Source: Annona cherimola
Taxonomy: Eukaryota; Streptophyta; Magnoliopsida; Magnoliales; Annonaceae
Direction of reading: 5' to 3'
NCBI GenBank assembly: GCA_030490835.1
Contig: CM059975.1
Location: 51,637,174 to 51,701,173, forward strand
Length of the DNA stretch: 64,000 bases
Both the position numbers and the translations under genes were made by a program. This document shows, piece after piece, positions 35,125 to 46,219 of the stretch; position 1 is the stretch's first letter, and each line of letters begins with the position of its first letter. A model generated the notes under the pieces. It saw nothing but the letters and a program-made list of their open reading frames with translations. It had not been told where the DNA came from and searched no databases.

Positions 35125-36767
35125 TGTTGGTCCCGAGTTAGTGGCAAAACCCAAGAGGAGAGGGGTGAATTGGGTTCTTTAAAAAATCTTTGGTAAATAA
35201 AGACTTAACCCTTTGAGTAATTAATCCCCTTTTGAAAAGAGCTAGAGAGCAATAAAGATAAAGCAGTAAAAAGAGATATAACACAAGATTTATAGTGGTT
35301 CGGGCAAACCTTCCCTACTCCACTCTTCCAAGCTCACACTCTGTTGTGACTTGGGTTCCACTATGTATTCCACGAATACACTTAGAGTCACCGCTCTCTT
35401 CTAGATTCCAGCTCTAGGGGGCATATACAACTAGAGCCACTTGCTCTCTTCTAGATTCTAGCTCTAGGGGCCATAAACAACTCACATGCAAAAGTAGGTG
35501 ATGAGTCTCACTCCAATCACACCCTACTTTGCATATACTTGATCTTAGCTACCCAAGCTAAATCAAGATTTATACAACAAGACAATGAAATAAATAAAAC
35601 TACACTTTACAGATTTGTGTAGGCAGATTTAGCTCGAGGAAGAAGTTGTAGAAGCAGCTTTGGATGAATATTGTTGAAGGCGCTAGCAACTTGAAGCTTT
35701 CTTCTTCCTTAGAATTTATACGAACCACTCAGAAATGGAGAAAAGCAAATAGGATTTCTTTCTAGATCTTCTTTTCTCTCTTTGGACTTTGTAGAGTATA
35801 TAGTAGTGTCTTGTAATGTTCTTGTATTTCTTTCACGTTCATTTGAGGGTCCTTTTATAGAGGGAAGAAAATATGAACGTTGTGGAGGTGGTTGGTGCGC
35901 AATAAATGAACTCCAACGTTCGAAAATTTGAACGTTATACCCAAGTCGAAGATGGAGTCGACTTGGCTTGCGACTTGGCTTGGGTTTTGCTGAAGCTGCT
36001 TTGTTCTTCAAGATTCGGCTTGATCCTTGCAAAGCTTTTGAGCTGTTTGAGTCCTTGCATGATATATGCTTGTTCCTCGCTTAGTCTTGGACTCACTTGG
36101 TCTCCATAACTTGGGTGTTGCCTTATTTGAATAGGCTTGAACATTTGCCTTGGCTTGATAGACTTGATTTGAAGTAGTACATGAATCTTGACTATGAATT
36201 GGACTCATTTGATCTTCATCTTGATTCTTTGGACTTGATAAACCTGGTTTGAAGTCCTTCAGGCAATCATGCCTTGAGCTTGAATGATATATTCTCTTGA
36301 ACGGCTTGAAAAAACTGCATCTTTGAAATCTGAATTCCTCAAGTCGCGGATGGAGTCGACTTGGCCTGCGACTTCACCCAAGTCGCACATGGAGTCGACT
36401 TGGCCTGCGACTTGGGCAGCTTTGTGCCCCAAAATCAGCGCTGGACACTATTTTGCATTTGAAGTCGATAGCGAGGTCGACTTCGTCTGCGACTTGGGAA
36501 CCCAAGTCGCATGTGGAGTCGACTTGACCTGCGACTTCACTTGTGTCTTTTGAGGTTCTTTCTCAAGTCGATATTTGAGTCGACTTTCGGATCGACTTCA
36601 TCCTAAGTCAAAGTCCAAGTCGACTTGAGGTTCGACTTGGCCACCTGAGTTCTTTAAATCACATAACAAACTCATTAGTACTCAAAATATACTCAAGTTA
36701 GTCTTTGTTGATCATCAAAACTCAGTATTTGATTAATTTGTTTTGTTTTAAAGCATTGTTTCCAACA
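35125..36767 (-). repeat. C3 3' LTR (1643 bp)
   Basis: On the - strand it runs TGTTGGAAAC ... CCAACA (top strand TGTTGG...TCCAACA). The TATA box on the - strand is TATAAAAGGACC near 35855. Two 50-bp units with CTAGATTCTAGCTCTAGGGG lie near 35399-35470. The GTCGAC palindromes (about nine) lie at 35950-36630. Confidence 0.95.
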
Positions 36768-36782
36768 ATCTCCCCCTTTTTG
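36768..36782 (-). other. C3 polypurine tract
   Basis: The - strand reads AAAAAGGGGGAGAT directly before the 3' LTR. Further copies of the CTCCCCCT type lie at 37030-37092. Confidence 0.92.
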
Positions 36783-37092
36783 ATGATTGACAAAACTAAA
36801 TTGAGTTTATACCTTTCAGTATGAGTGCATTTATATAATTCTAAAAAACAGAGCATGAGTCAACAAATTTTATCCAACCATTCAAGTCTTCAACACAGAT
36901 TGTAACCAATCATTCATATAAGCACATGTCAATCAAAGGTAACATTCATTTCATTTCAGTTTATAATGTAAAGCAAATAAAATTTTCCTAAGTACAAACT
37001 ACCCGACCCAAAACTTACTTAAAGAAGTTCAACTCAACTCAATTTTATCTAACTCCCCCTAACTCCCCCTAAGTTCGATCTCCCCCTTTTTG
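36783..37092 (-). other. C3 non-coding interval with PPT copies
   Basis: About 310 bases between ORF3 and the PPT. Four PPT-like copies (three CTCCCCCT and ATCTCCCCCTTTTT on the top strand) lie within 37030-37092, the last directly following the ORF3 stop. No gene. Confidence 0.8.
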
Positions 37093-38649
37093 TCAATCGA
37101 TCAAAAATAATGATTTGGTGAATTGAAATTGAGAGATCGGATATGGGATTGGTTTGATAGGACAATGATGGGCCGATGAGTATACTAGAGAAGCGTGATC
37201 TGGAGTTGCTGCTTTATGAACTGATCCTGACTCGTAAGGATCGAGTTCAGGCATGGGTGTCTTCTTATGTCGTCCGGATGCAAGATGATAGCGGATAGTC
37301 CGCATTTCCCGTTCGATTCTGTCTTGCCGGGAGTGCATATCCTCGATTGCATTTAGAACGCCGGTGACGAGACTGGTCATCCTATTCTCTTGGTGACCCA
37401 TTTCTTCCCGTAGAGCTGATATTTCATCCTTTATACTTTGAAGCGTAGCTGCTTGTGATGAAATATTAGGTTCTCTATCGGGTGCAGCGGATCCGTGCGG
37501 TGAATAGGATCCGTGCGATGGAGGAGAAACGGCCCGTGCAGGTGATGCCATAGGAGGTTGCTCCCCCTCAGTTTGTGCATCGTCCTCTGCTTCTCGTGCT
37601 GGCTCGCCAAGCTTCTCTCGGATGCGATCATCCCTAAATTGCTCCAGATTGATTTTCATGCGTTGGAGCAAAGCCTTGTTGATGGCGTTTGTAGTCTTGG
37701 GGACTTCAAATGGTTCCCCGTCAATGTCTAGCCCAACCCGCTAAAAAATCTTGGTGATCCAAGATCCGTAAGGTAACACGCCTCTCGGATTGTCTTTCCT
37801 GCATGCCAAGGCTTCTAAGAATAGTCTGGGAAGACTAATCTTGATTTTGTTCACCAATTTCCATAGAATCATTGCTTCTTGAGGATTCAATTGATTCCTG
37901 CCGCCTCCTTTTGGTAAGATACAGTGGGCGATCAATAGACGGATGACCCTGAGTCTGGGAGGAAGATCCATATAATGCAGGAATTTGGTGCCTGCATGAT
38001 ATTTGTTACTTTTGGTCAATTCATTGTAGACCGTGTCCATAGTTAGATCCTTGGGAAGCCTTTCTTCATCAAAAGGTACTTGAAGAATGTTTCCAATTCT
38101 TCTCAGAGCTCTGTCTTGATCTGGGAGGTTGCTTCCCCCAAACTGTATTTCAGTGCCTTTGACATAAGTGCAAAACTTGGTGTCGTCCCATAAATAATAA
38201 AACTGTCTTGTGAGATCAGGATAGATCCGTTCATCGGATTTGAATAGTTGTATCCATCCTTGGAAATCCAACAACTCTTCTATGTCGAATTCATAGTCAT
38301 TAAGGAACTTGAAATCTATGATCTTAGGAATGAATACCTTTCGTTCATAGAAGTTTCTGTAAAAGCGACTATGCTGTAGCTCTGTCCTGAAATAAGTAGT
38401 GGGCATTTTTAGAACTTGCCCCTTCTTGATAGGAATCCTTGAAGAGTAAGAGCTTTCAGGTTGGCTTTCAGATTGTGGAGCTCGATCAGTTGACTGGGTT
38501 GTGGTCTGAAATCGAACCCTTCTACCCGTTGAGGTTGACGGTTCCTCTCTAGGTCTTTTAGCGGGTGTTCTTTGTTTTCTAGGAACCTCTTCGGTTTGTG
38601 TAGGAACCCTTTTGGGGTAAGGTTTTGATACTTCCCTTTTTGGTGCCAT
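37093..38649 (-). pseudogene. C3 ORF3: PF20167-like protein, one in-frame stop
   Basis: 519 codons from MAPKREV (38649) to TGA at 37095-37093, with one TAG at 37743-37741 where C1 reads Glu; otherwise open. In order: a basic N-terminus with a possible nuclear localisation signal (RTPAKRPREE, about residues 27-36); the conserved PSTSTGRRVRF; a globular domain from about 80 to 303 (DFQGWIQLF, LTRQFYYLWDD, YHAGTKFLHYMDLPPRLRV, LPRLFLEAL, GVLPYGSWITKIF) resembling PF20167, 'putative plant transposon protein'; an acidic and Pro/Ser-rich linker; and a predicted coiled coil (about 395-460, LQSIKDEISALREEMG to RIEREMRTIRYHL). There are no signal peptide and no membrane segment. It has its own upstream motif cluster and leader. 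The function is unknown; an envelope role is unlikely. C2 lacks it. Confidence 0.83.
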
Positions 38650-38654
38650 TGAAA

Positions 38655-39070
38655 TGGTTTGGAGTTGGAGACTGAGAGATGGGAATGGAGATTTGAGAGA
38701 ACTGTGAGAGAGAGAGCTGAGAGAGTTGGGAGAGAAAAAGAGAGCTGAGAGGACTGAGAGGAGATGGGTCTTTTAGAGGGGAGAAAATGAAATAGATAGA
38801 GAGCAATTGCTAGAATTCTAGAATTAGAACAATCTGCCGGTTTTTCGAAAGAAAACAGAGAGAGAAATGACGAGAGAGAGAGAGAACTGATACCAATAGA
38901 GAGAGAGAGCGACCGGAATCGAAGAGGAATGACTGGCGAGGATCTTTAGTAGGAGGAATCGCCGGAGAAGAAAAGGAAACAGGGTTGTCGCCGGAGGAGA
39001 GAAGAGGAAAAACAGAGAGACGGAGAGAAATGGGAGGAAGAAAGAGAGAAGAGAAGAAGAAATAAGGAAA
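38655..39070 (-). repeat. GA/CT-rich leader upstream of C3 ORF3
   Basis: The top strand is GAGAGAGA-rich, so the element strand is CT-rich, like 4440-4905 in C1. It lies between the palindrome cluster and the ORF3 ATG. The reading frames seen in it are low-complexity Ser/Leu runs. Confidence 0.72.
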
Positions 39071-39089
39071 AAAGTCTCGGAATTCGGAC

Positions 39090-39260
39090 GGTCGAGCGCG
39101 CGGAGTCGACTTTGCCCTAGGCGAAGTCGACTTCGGTTCCCTGGAGTCGACTTCGCACATAGTGCGGAGTCGACTTCGACCCCGTGGAGTCGACTTTGCT
39201 GTCGAAGCGGAGTCGACTTCACTTTTCCCAAGTTGACTTGGCGGAGTCGACTTGACTCAT
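39090..39260 (-). promoter_or_regulatory. GTCGAC palindrome cluster upstream of C3 ORF3
   Basis: Seven exact GTCGAC sites in about 150 bases, mostly GGAGTCGACTT, spaced about 20 bases apart. It lies between the pol stop (39304) and the CT-rich leader of ORF3. It parallels 4300-4435 in C1 and the LTR palindromes. A possible second promoter; function is inferred. Confidence 0.65.
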
Positions 39261-39303
39261 CAGTTTGCCTTTTTCAAATTTTGATTTCTTATTTTAATTT
39301 TTC

Positions 39304-42300
39304 CTAATTTTGCTCTATCATCCCCATATCATTCCTAATCTTGTAAAATGATTCTTTAGCTAGAGGTTTGGTAAAGATATCAGCAATTTGATCCTCTGTT
39401 TTCACATATTCTAAGCACACATCATGATTTTCAACATGTTCACGAATAAAATGATGTCTCACATCAATATGTTTGGTTCTAGAATGCAATACAGGATTTT
39501 TAGTCAAACAAATTGCACTTGTATTATCACATCTAATAGGAATATCAACATAATCAATACCATAATCTTTCAACTGTTGTTTCATCCAAAGTAATTGGGC
39601 ACAACAACTACCGGCGGCTATGTATTCGGCTTCCGCAGTAGATAGTGCAACACTTGTTTGTTTTCTTGAATGCCATGAAACTAGCATATGTCCAAGAAAT
39701 TGACAAGTTCCACTGGTACTTTTTCTATCTACTTTATATCCAGCAAAGTCTGCATCCGAATAGCCGATTAGATCAAAGGTTGACCCCTTTGGATACCATA
39801 GTCCAAGATTTGTAGTTTTTAACAAATATTTAAAAATTCTTTTTACAGCAAGTAGATGTGATTCTTTTGGACATGCTTGGAATCTAGAGCACATACAAAC
39901 ACTAAATAGGATATCGGGTCTAGAAACAGTTAAGTATAGCAAGGATCCTATCATGCTTCTATAAAGTGTTTGATCGATACTTTTACCATTTTCGTCCGCA
40001 TCGATCTTGATTGTAGAGCTCATTGGAGTGTTTGCTCCTTTGCTATTTTGCATTCCAAACTTCTTGAGCATCTCTCTGGCGTATTTGGACTGATTTAGAA
40101 ATATTCCTTTACTTTGTTGCTTGATTTGCAGTCCAAGGAAGAAATTTAATTCTCCCATCATACTCATTTCGAATTCGCTCTGTATTATCTTAGAAAACTC
40201 TTGACAAAGTTTTTCGTCAGTAGCACCAAATATTATGTCATCAACATAAATCTGCACAATTAAAATGTTTTTATTTTTATATTTAATGAACAGAGTAGTG
40301 TCTACTTTCCCTTTTTGAAACTCATGGTTAATCAAAAATTTATTCAATCTTTCATACCAAGCTCTTGGAGCTTGTTTTAGTCCATATAATGCTTTGATCA
40401 ATTTATAGACATACTTTGATTGATTCTTTTCTCCAAAGCCAGGGGGTTGTTCAACATATACTTCTTCATTCAGATAGCCATTCAAAAATGCACTTTTTAC
40501 ATCCATTTGAAACAATTTGAAATTCATATGAGAAGCAAATGCTAGTAAAATACGTATGGCTTCTAATCTAGCCACGGGTGCATATGATTCTTCAAAATCA
40601 ATTCCTTCTTCTTGGGAATACCCTTTGGCTACTAATCTTGCCTTGTTTCTAATTACGAGTCCGCTTTCATCTAATTTGTTCCTAAATATCCGTTTAGTAC
40701 CTATGATAGTGTGATTATTTGGTCTAGGAACTAAATGCCATACATTGTTCCTTTCGAATTGGTTTAGCTCTTCTTGCATTGCAATAATCCAATGTTCATC
40801 ATTGAGAGCTTGTTCAATGGTATTTGGTTCAATTTTAGATACAAAGGCATATTGACCATAAACTTTTTGTTTTGATCTTCTAGTTTTCACTCCTTCATAT
40901 ATATTTCCAATAACTTGCTCAATTGGATGGGCATTTTTGAACTTTAAATCAGTTGGAGGTTTATAAGAATCATTACCTTCACTTACCTCTTCCTCCATGA
41001 GATTTTCTGGCTTGAGCTCGAGTTCCTTTGGTTGTTCTTTGCCTTTTGTCTCATCTGCATCACTTAGTTCATCCTCCTTTCTCGGAGTTTGGTTAACTTC
41101 ATCAAATACAACATGTATGGATTCTTCTACAACTTGGTTTCGTTTGTTGAATACTCTATATGCTTTGCTATTTGATGAATAACCAAGGAATATAGCCTCA
41201 TCGCTTTTAGCATCTAACTTTCCCAAGTTAGTTTTTCCATTGTTCAAAACATAACATGTACATCCAAAAGCATGAAAATAAGAAATATTTGGTTTTCTTC
41301 CTTTCCATAGTTCATATGGGGTCTTTTTCAAGATTGCTCGAATGGTGACACGGTTCAATACATGACAAGCTGTACTTACAGCTTCACCCCAAAATTTCTT
41401 GGATAGATTGCTCTCATTTAGCATAGTTCTAGCCATCTCTTGTATAGTTCTATTTTTCCTTTCTACTACTCCATTTTGTTGTGGAGTTCTTGGTGCAGAA
41501 AATGTGTGGTGAATTCCTTTTTCATTGCAAAATTCCATGAATCGTTTGTTTTCGAATTCGTCACCATGATCGCTTCTTATGGTCACAATAGTACTTTGTT
41601 TTTCATTTTGCACCAAATTTACAAAAGTTGCAAACATAGAGAAGGCTTCATCTTTACTAGCTAAGAGAATTATCCATGTGAATCTTGAAAAATCATCAAC
41701 TATGACAAATACATATTTCTTTCCACCAATGGTTAGAATGTCGGATGGCCCGTATAGATCCATATGTAGCAATTCAAGTGGCTTAGTGGTGGAAATTTCC
41801 TTTTTGGTAGAGAAAGGCATCTTGGGTTGTTTTGATAATTGACATGCCTTGCAAATCTTGTCTTTGTCATATTTCAATCTTGGTAATCCTTCTACCAAAC
41901 TCTTTTTCCATAAGGTTTTTATGTTTCCCATGTTTATATGTCCAAGCCTTTTATGCCAAACTCATGGATCATTATCAATGGCCATTAGACATTGACCATT
42001 CAATTCATCAAGTGAAACCAAATATACATTTCCATGTCTTTTACCACTAAACATGATATGCTCTCCATCAAATACATTACATATAGATGATTCAAACACA
42101 ACTTTGTACCCTTTATCACATAATTGGCTAATGCTCATTAAATTGTGTTTGAGTCCTTCAACAAACAAAACATCTTCCATGCATGCATTTGAAATACTAT
42201 GTATATTTCCTTTACCTTTAATTTTACCTTTTTCATTATTGCCAAAGGCAACCATTCCATCATTACAAGGCTTAAGTTTGTGAAACAAACTTCTTTCACC

Positions 42301-42408
42301 GGTCATATGCCTTGAGCAACCGCTATCCATAAACCATTCATTGTTTGCCTTTGCCTTAAGACATGTCTGAAAAATAAGCAAATAAATCTTATCTTCTTGG
42401 TACCCATT
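39304..42408 (-). pseudogene. pol: C3 pol polyprotein, complete except one nonsense codon
   Basis: Protease, integrase, RT and RNase H of a Ty1/copia element. The frame is +1 to gag and opens at 42408, after a TAA at 42411-42409. Protease active site DSGCSRHM near 42335. Integrase zinc region HKRLGHI ... CKACQLSKQ (41955-41845), then the catalytic triad in [18 protein letters not shown] and [10 protein letters not shown] with [12 protein letters not shown] and YVDDIIFG (near 40240). RNase H with [32 protein letters not shown] and DIFTKPL. It stops at 39304-39306. The single lesion is TGA at 41964-41962, replacing the first Trp of the WVWH motif seen in C2. About 1030 codons, normal for the family. 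Confidence 0.95.
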
Positions 42409-44191
42409 TTATGGGTCCATTTGGGTTAGTAATATAGATCATTCTTTGTTGTTCTAACTTTGAAAGCCCAAATCTTGTGTTTCTTGGAACCCAAACTAAT
42501 TTTGCACCATGGTCATATAATTTCTTAAAATTACATTTGTAAGTTTTGTGCCCCATTTTATTGCAGAAATTACAAGCCATAGGTAATCTTGGAGTAGGCC
42601 TCCAAGTATGCAATGGTTCCATTATTGGTCTTCTAGTCCACTTAAAATTTTTCTTTTGTGGCTTGTATATAGATGCATTTTTAGTTTGATGTTTCTCAAA
42701 TATTTGTACATTTGATTTGCTACTTTCTCCTTGCTCAAATGTATGATACCCAAGACCTCTTTTATGTGTTTGGGAGGTCATATTCAAAAATATTTTGACG
42801 CTTTCTCCTGGATTAGAGAACTTAGCTAATGATTTATTTAATGATTTGTTCTCCTTTTTTAGCAGATCATTTTCATCTTTCAATTTGTCTAATCTTTCTG
42901 CAAGTTTACCATTTACAATTATTGTTGCATCACATTGTCTTTTCTTAATTGTAAACTTGCTTCCTAATTTCTTTATTTCTTCATATAATAAATCATATGC
43001 AGTTTGTAGCTCATCTAATTCAGTACATTTGAGGCATTCTTGAAAGGAAGAAAAACTTGATTTAGAATGGGAGAGTTTGGAACTTACCTCTTCATCGCTT
43101 GTGCATTTTGTTGAGGTAATTCGTTCTTCTTGTTTGATTTGTGCCATGCAGCAAATTCTTGCACATTCTTCCGCCTCGTTTTCGTCGGTTGAGGAATTAC
43201 TCGTTGTAGATTCCTCATCGTTTACATACATGCCTCTACCTTTGTACTTTTGGAATCTTTTGTTGTTCCTTCTATCCTTTCTTTGTTCGTTTGCCTTGCT
43301 TTCTTCGGGAGTTGGACATTGAGCTTGCATATATCCCGAACCGCCGCATCGGTAGCATTTGGTTGGTTCTTTCTTCTTCTCTTTGGGAGTTCTTTCCTTG
43401 AAGCTTCTGAAATTTTTCCCTTTCCTCACAAATTTTCTGAAGCGTTTTGTGAGAAGGGCAATCTCGTCGTCGTTTTGAGAAGAGGAGGTATCGTCAGTGT
43501 CTTGTGCGGCTTTCAAGGCGATTGCTCTTTTGCCCCTATGTTGATCTTCATTTCTTCTTTTAATTAGCTCATGTGACATTAGTGAGCTAATTAAGTCTTC
43601 AAGCTTTAAAGTGTTTAGGTCTTTGGCTTCTTCTATTGCAGTGATCTTTGGAGTCCATGATTCCGGTAGAGCTCTTAAGATCTTCATAACCTGCTCAGAT
43701 TCAGAAATAGCCTTTCCAAGACCTTTTAAAGCATTAGTGATTTTTGAGAATCTAGCGAACATTTCAGAAATATTTTCTGTTTCTAGCATTCTAAAATTCT
43801 CTAGTTCTCCAATCAAAATATTTCTTCTCGTCCCTTGGACTTGAGAAGTTCCTTCATAGATAGAGGTTAGCGTATCCCATATTTCTTTGGCGGTCAAGCA
43901 AGAGGATACTCTATCATATTCAGAAGCATTAAGAGCACAAAATAAAGAGTTCATAGCTTTGGCGTTGCTCTTAACAATTCTTACTTCCTCATCGGTCCAT
44001 TTGGAAGCTCTTTCATCGGTAGGCAAGGTTACTCCATCTTGGATAGCAATCCAAGAGTCCATGTCGGTAGCCATGATGAGTTGCTTCATACGAAGCTTCC
44101 AATATCCAAAATTGTTCCCGTCAAACAACGGTGGCCTTGTAAAGGATTGGCCTTCAGCAAAAGCGGGAACGGAAGTAGATTGGGATGCCAT
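42389..44191 (-). CDS. gag: C3 Gag polyprotein (open, 600 aa; knuckle 1 lacks its His)
   Basis: The start is MASQSTS at 44191, the first ATG after the PBS, as in C2. The copia gag core occupies about residues 15-215, very close to C2. A basic region (KKEPTK) precedes zinc knuckle 1, which reads CYRCGGSGYMQAQC: the zinc-binding His is Tyr. The linker is Ser/Asp/Glu-rich. A charged helix (LKDENDLLKKENKSLNKSL) lies near 440-460, and knuckle 2 CNFCNKMGHKTYKC near 540 is complete. It ends WVPRR and TAA (42391-42389), overlapping the open +1 pol frame. Without a full first knuckle, RNA packaging may be weaker, though knuckle 2 could compensate; that is inference. Confidence 0.94.
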   Translation of the reverse strand: MASQSTSVPAFAEGQSFTRPPLFDGNNFGYWKLRMKQLIMATDMDSWIAIQDGVTLPTDERASKWTDEEVRIVKSNAKAMNSLFCALNASEYDRVSSCLTAKEIWDTLTSIYEGTSQVQGTRRNILIGELENFRMLETENISEMFARFSKITNALKGLGKAISESEQVMKILRALPESWTPKITAIEEAKDLNTLKLEDLISSLMSHELIKRRNEDQHRGKRAIALKAAQDTDDTSSSQNDDEIALLTKRFRKFVRKGKNFRSFKERTPKEKKKEPTKCYRCGGSGYMQAQCPTPEESKANEQRKDRRNNKRFQKYKGRGMYVNDEESTTSNSSTDENEAEECARICCMAQIKQEERITSTKCTSDEEVSSKLSHSKSSFSSFQECLKCTELDELQTAYDLLYEEIKKLGSKFTIKKRQCDATIIVNGKLAERLDKLKDENDLLKKENKSLNKSLAKFSNPGESVKIFLNMTSQTHKRGLGYHTFEQGESSKSNVQIFEKHQTKNASIYKPQKKNFKWTRRPIMEPLHTWRPTPRLPMACNFCNKMGHKTYKCNFKKLYDHGAKLVWVPRNTRFGLSKLEQQRMIYITNPNGPIKWVPRR

Positions 44192-44225
44192 TTTGATAAG
44201 ATCTCTTTGGTAAACTCAAAGACCT

Positions 44226-44237
44226 GCTCTGATACCA
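44226..44237 (-). other. C3 primer binding site (initiator tRNA-Met)
   Basis: The reverse complement is TGGTATCAGAGC, two bases inside the 5' LTR end. Identical to C2. Confidence 0.95.
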
Positions 44238-44239
44238 CT

Positions 44240-45881
44240 TGTTGGTACCGAGTTAGTGGCAAAACCTAAGAGGGGAGGGGTGAATTGGGTTCTTTAAAAA
44301 ATCTTTGGTAAATAAAGACTTAACCCTTTGAGTAATTAATCCCCTTTTGAAAAGGCTAGAGAGCAATAAAGATAAAGCAGTAAAAAGAGATATAACACAA
44401 GATTTATAGTGGTTCGGGCAAACCTTCCCTACTCCACTCTTCCAAGCTCACACTCTGTTGTGACTTGGGTTCCACTATGTATTCCACGAATACACTTAGA
44501 GTCACCGCTCTCTTCTAGATTCCAGCTCTAGGGGGCATATACAACTAGAGCCACTTGCTCTCTTCTAGATTCTAGCTCTAGGGGGCATAAACAACTCACA
44601 TGCAAAAGTAGGTGATGAGTCTCACTCCAATCACACCCTACTTTGCATATACTTGATCTTAGCTACCCAAGCTAAATCAAGATTTATACAACAAGACAAT
44701 GAAATAAATAAAACTACACTTTACAGATTTGTGTAGGCAGATTTAGCTCGAGGAAGAAGTTGTAGAAGCAGCTTTGGATGAATATTGTTGAAGGCGCTAG
44801 CAACTTGAAGCTTTCTTCTTCCTTAGAATTTATACGAACCACTCAGAAATGGAGAAAAGCAAATAGGATTTCTTTCTAGATCTTCTTTTCTCTCTTTGGA
44901 CTTTGTAGAGTATATAGTAGTGTCTTGTAATGTTCTTGTATTTCTTTCACGTTCATTTGAGGGTCCTTTTATAGAGGGAAGAAAATATGAACGTTGTGGA
45001 GGTGGTTGGTGCGCAATAAATGAACTCCAACGTTCGAAAATTTGAACGTTATACCCAAGTCGAAGATGGAGTCGACTTGGCTTGCGACTTGGCTTGGGTT
45101 TTGCTGAAGCTGCTTTGTTCTTCAAGATTCGGCTTGATCCTTGCAAAGCTTTTGAGCTGTTTGAGTCCTTGCATGATATATGCTTGTTCCTCGCTTAGTC
45201 TTGGACTCACTTGGTCTCCATAACTTGGGTGTTGCCTTATTTGAATAGGCTTGAACATTTGCCTTGGCTTGATAGACTTGATTTGAAGTAGTACATGAAT
45301 CTTGACTATGAATTGGACTCATTTGATCTTCATCTTGATTCTTTGGACTTGATAAACCTGGTTTGAAGTCCTTCAGGCAATCATGCCTTGAGCTTGAATG
45401 ATATATTCTCTTGAATGGCTTGAAAAAACTGCATCTTTGAAATCTGAATTCCTCAAGTCGCGGATGGAGTCGACTTGGCCTGCGACTTCACCCAAGTCGC
45501 ACATGGAGTCGACTTGGCCTGCGACTTGGGCAGCTTTGTGCCCCAAAATCAGCGCTGGACACTATTTTGCATTTGAAGTCGATAGCGAGGTCGACTTCGT
45601 CTGCGACTTGGGAACCCAAGTCGCATGTGGAGTCGACTTGACCTGCGACTTCACTTGTGTCTTTTGAGGTTCTTTCTCAAGTCGATATTTGAGTCGACTT
45701 TCGGATCGACTTCATCCTAAGTCAAAGTCCAAGTCGACTTGAGGTTCGACTTGGCCACCTGAGTTCTTTAAATCACATAACAAACTCATTAGTACTCAAA
45801 ATATACTCAAGTTAGTCTTTGTTGATCATCAAAACTCAGTATTTGATTAATTTGTTTTGTTTTAAAGCATTGTTTCCAACA
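44240..45881 (-). repeat. C3 5' LTR (1642 bp)
   Basis: Matches the 3' LTR at all but about six positions. TATAAAAGG on the - strand near 44968, two 50-bp units near 44512-44585, and GTCGAC palindromes at 45065-45745. Confidence 0.95.
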
Positions 45882-46219
45882 GACTCCACTTGCGACTTGG
45901 GAAGCCAAGTCGCAAACGAAGTAGACCTCACCATCGACTTCAGTCGGGAGAAACACTCCAGAGTCGAATCCGGGACAGCAACATGCCGAAGTCGCAGACA
46001 AAGTCGACTCCAGTTGCGACTTGGGTGAAGTTGCAGACGAAGTCGACCCCGAGTTCGACTTGACGTTCTTCAAAGTCCAAAATACAGATTCAAGCATGTT
46101 CAAGACCAAACCAAGTCTAAAGCAAAGAAATGAAGAGATAATCAAATCATGAAGACCAAATGAGTCCAATGCAAAGCAAGGTGCATGAATCAATCATGCA
46201 AGGAACAAACCCTCAGATT

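Larger units (their letters stand above)
35125..45881 (-). mobile_element. C3: near-complete Sirevirus-like copia element with ORF3 (TSD gactc)
   Basis: It is 10757 bp on the - strand: 5' LTR 44240-45881, PBS, gag, pol, palindrome cluster, CT-rich leader, ORF3, PPT, 3' LTR 35125-36767. The perfect duplication gactc flanks it (35120-35124 and 45882-45886) and lies inside a GTCGACTC motif of the host solo LTR. The LTRs differ by about five substitutions and one 1-base indel by eye (about 0.35%). Gag is open; pol and ORF3 each have one nonsense codon. It is the reference copy for reading the others. Confidence 0.97.

Noticed and set aside
37093..38649. ORF3 as an env-like gene
   Set aside because: Position fits, but there is no signal peptide, hydrophobic segment or fusion-like region; the domain resembles PF20167 instead.
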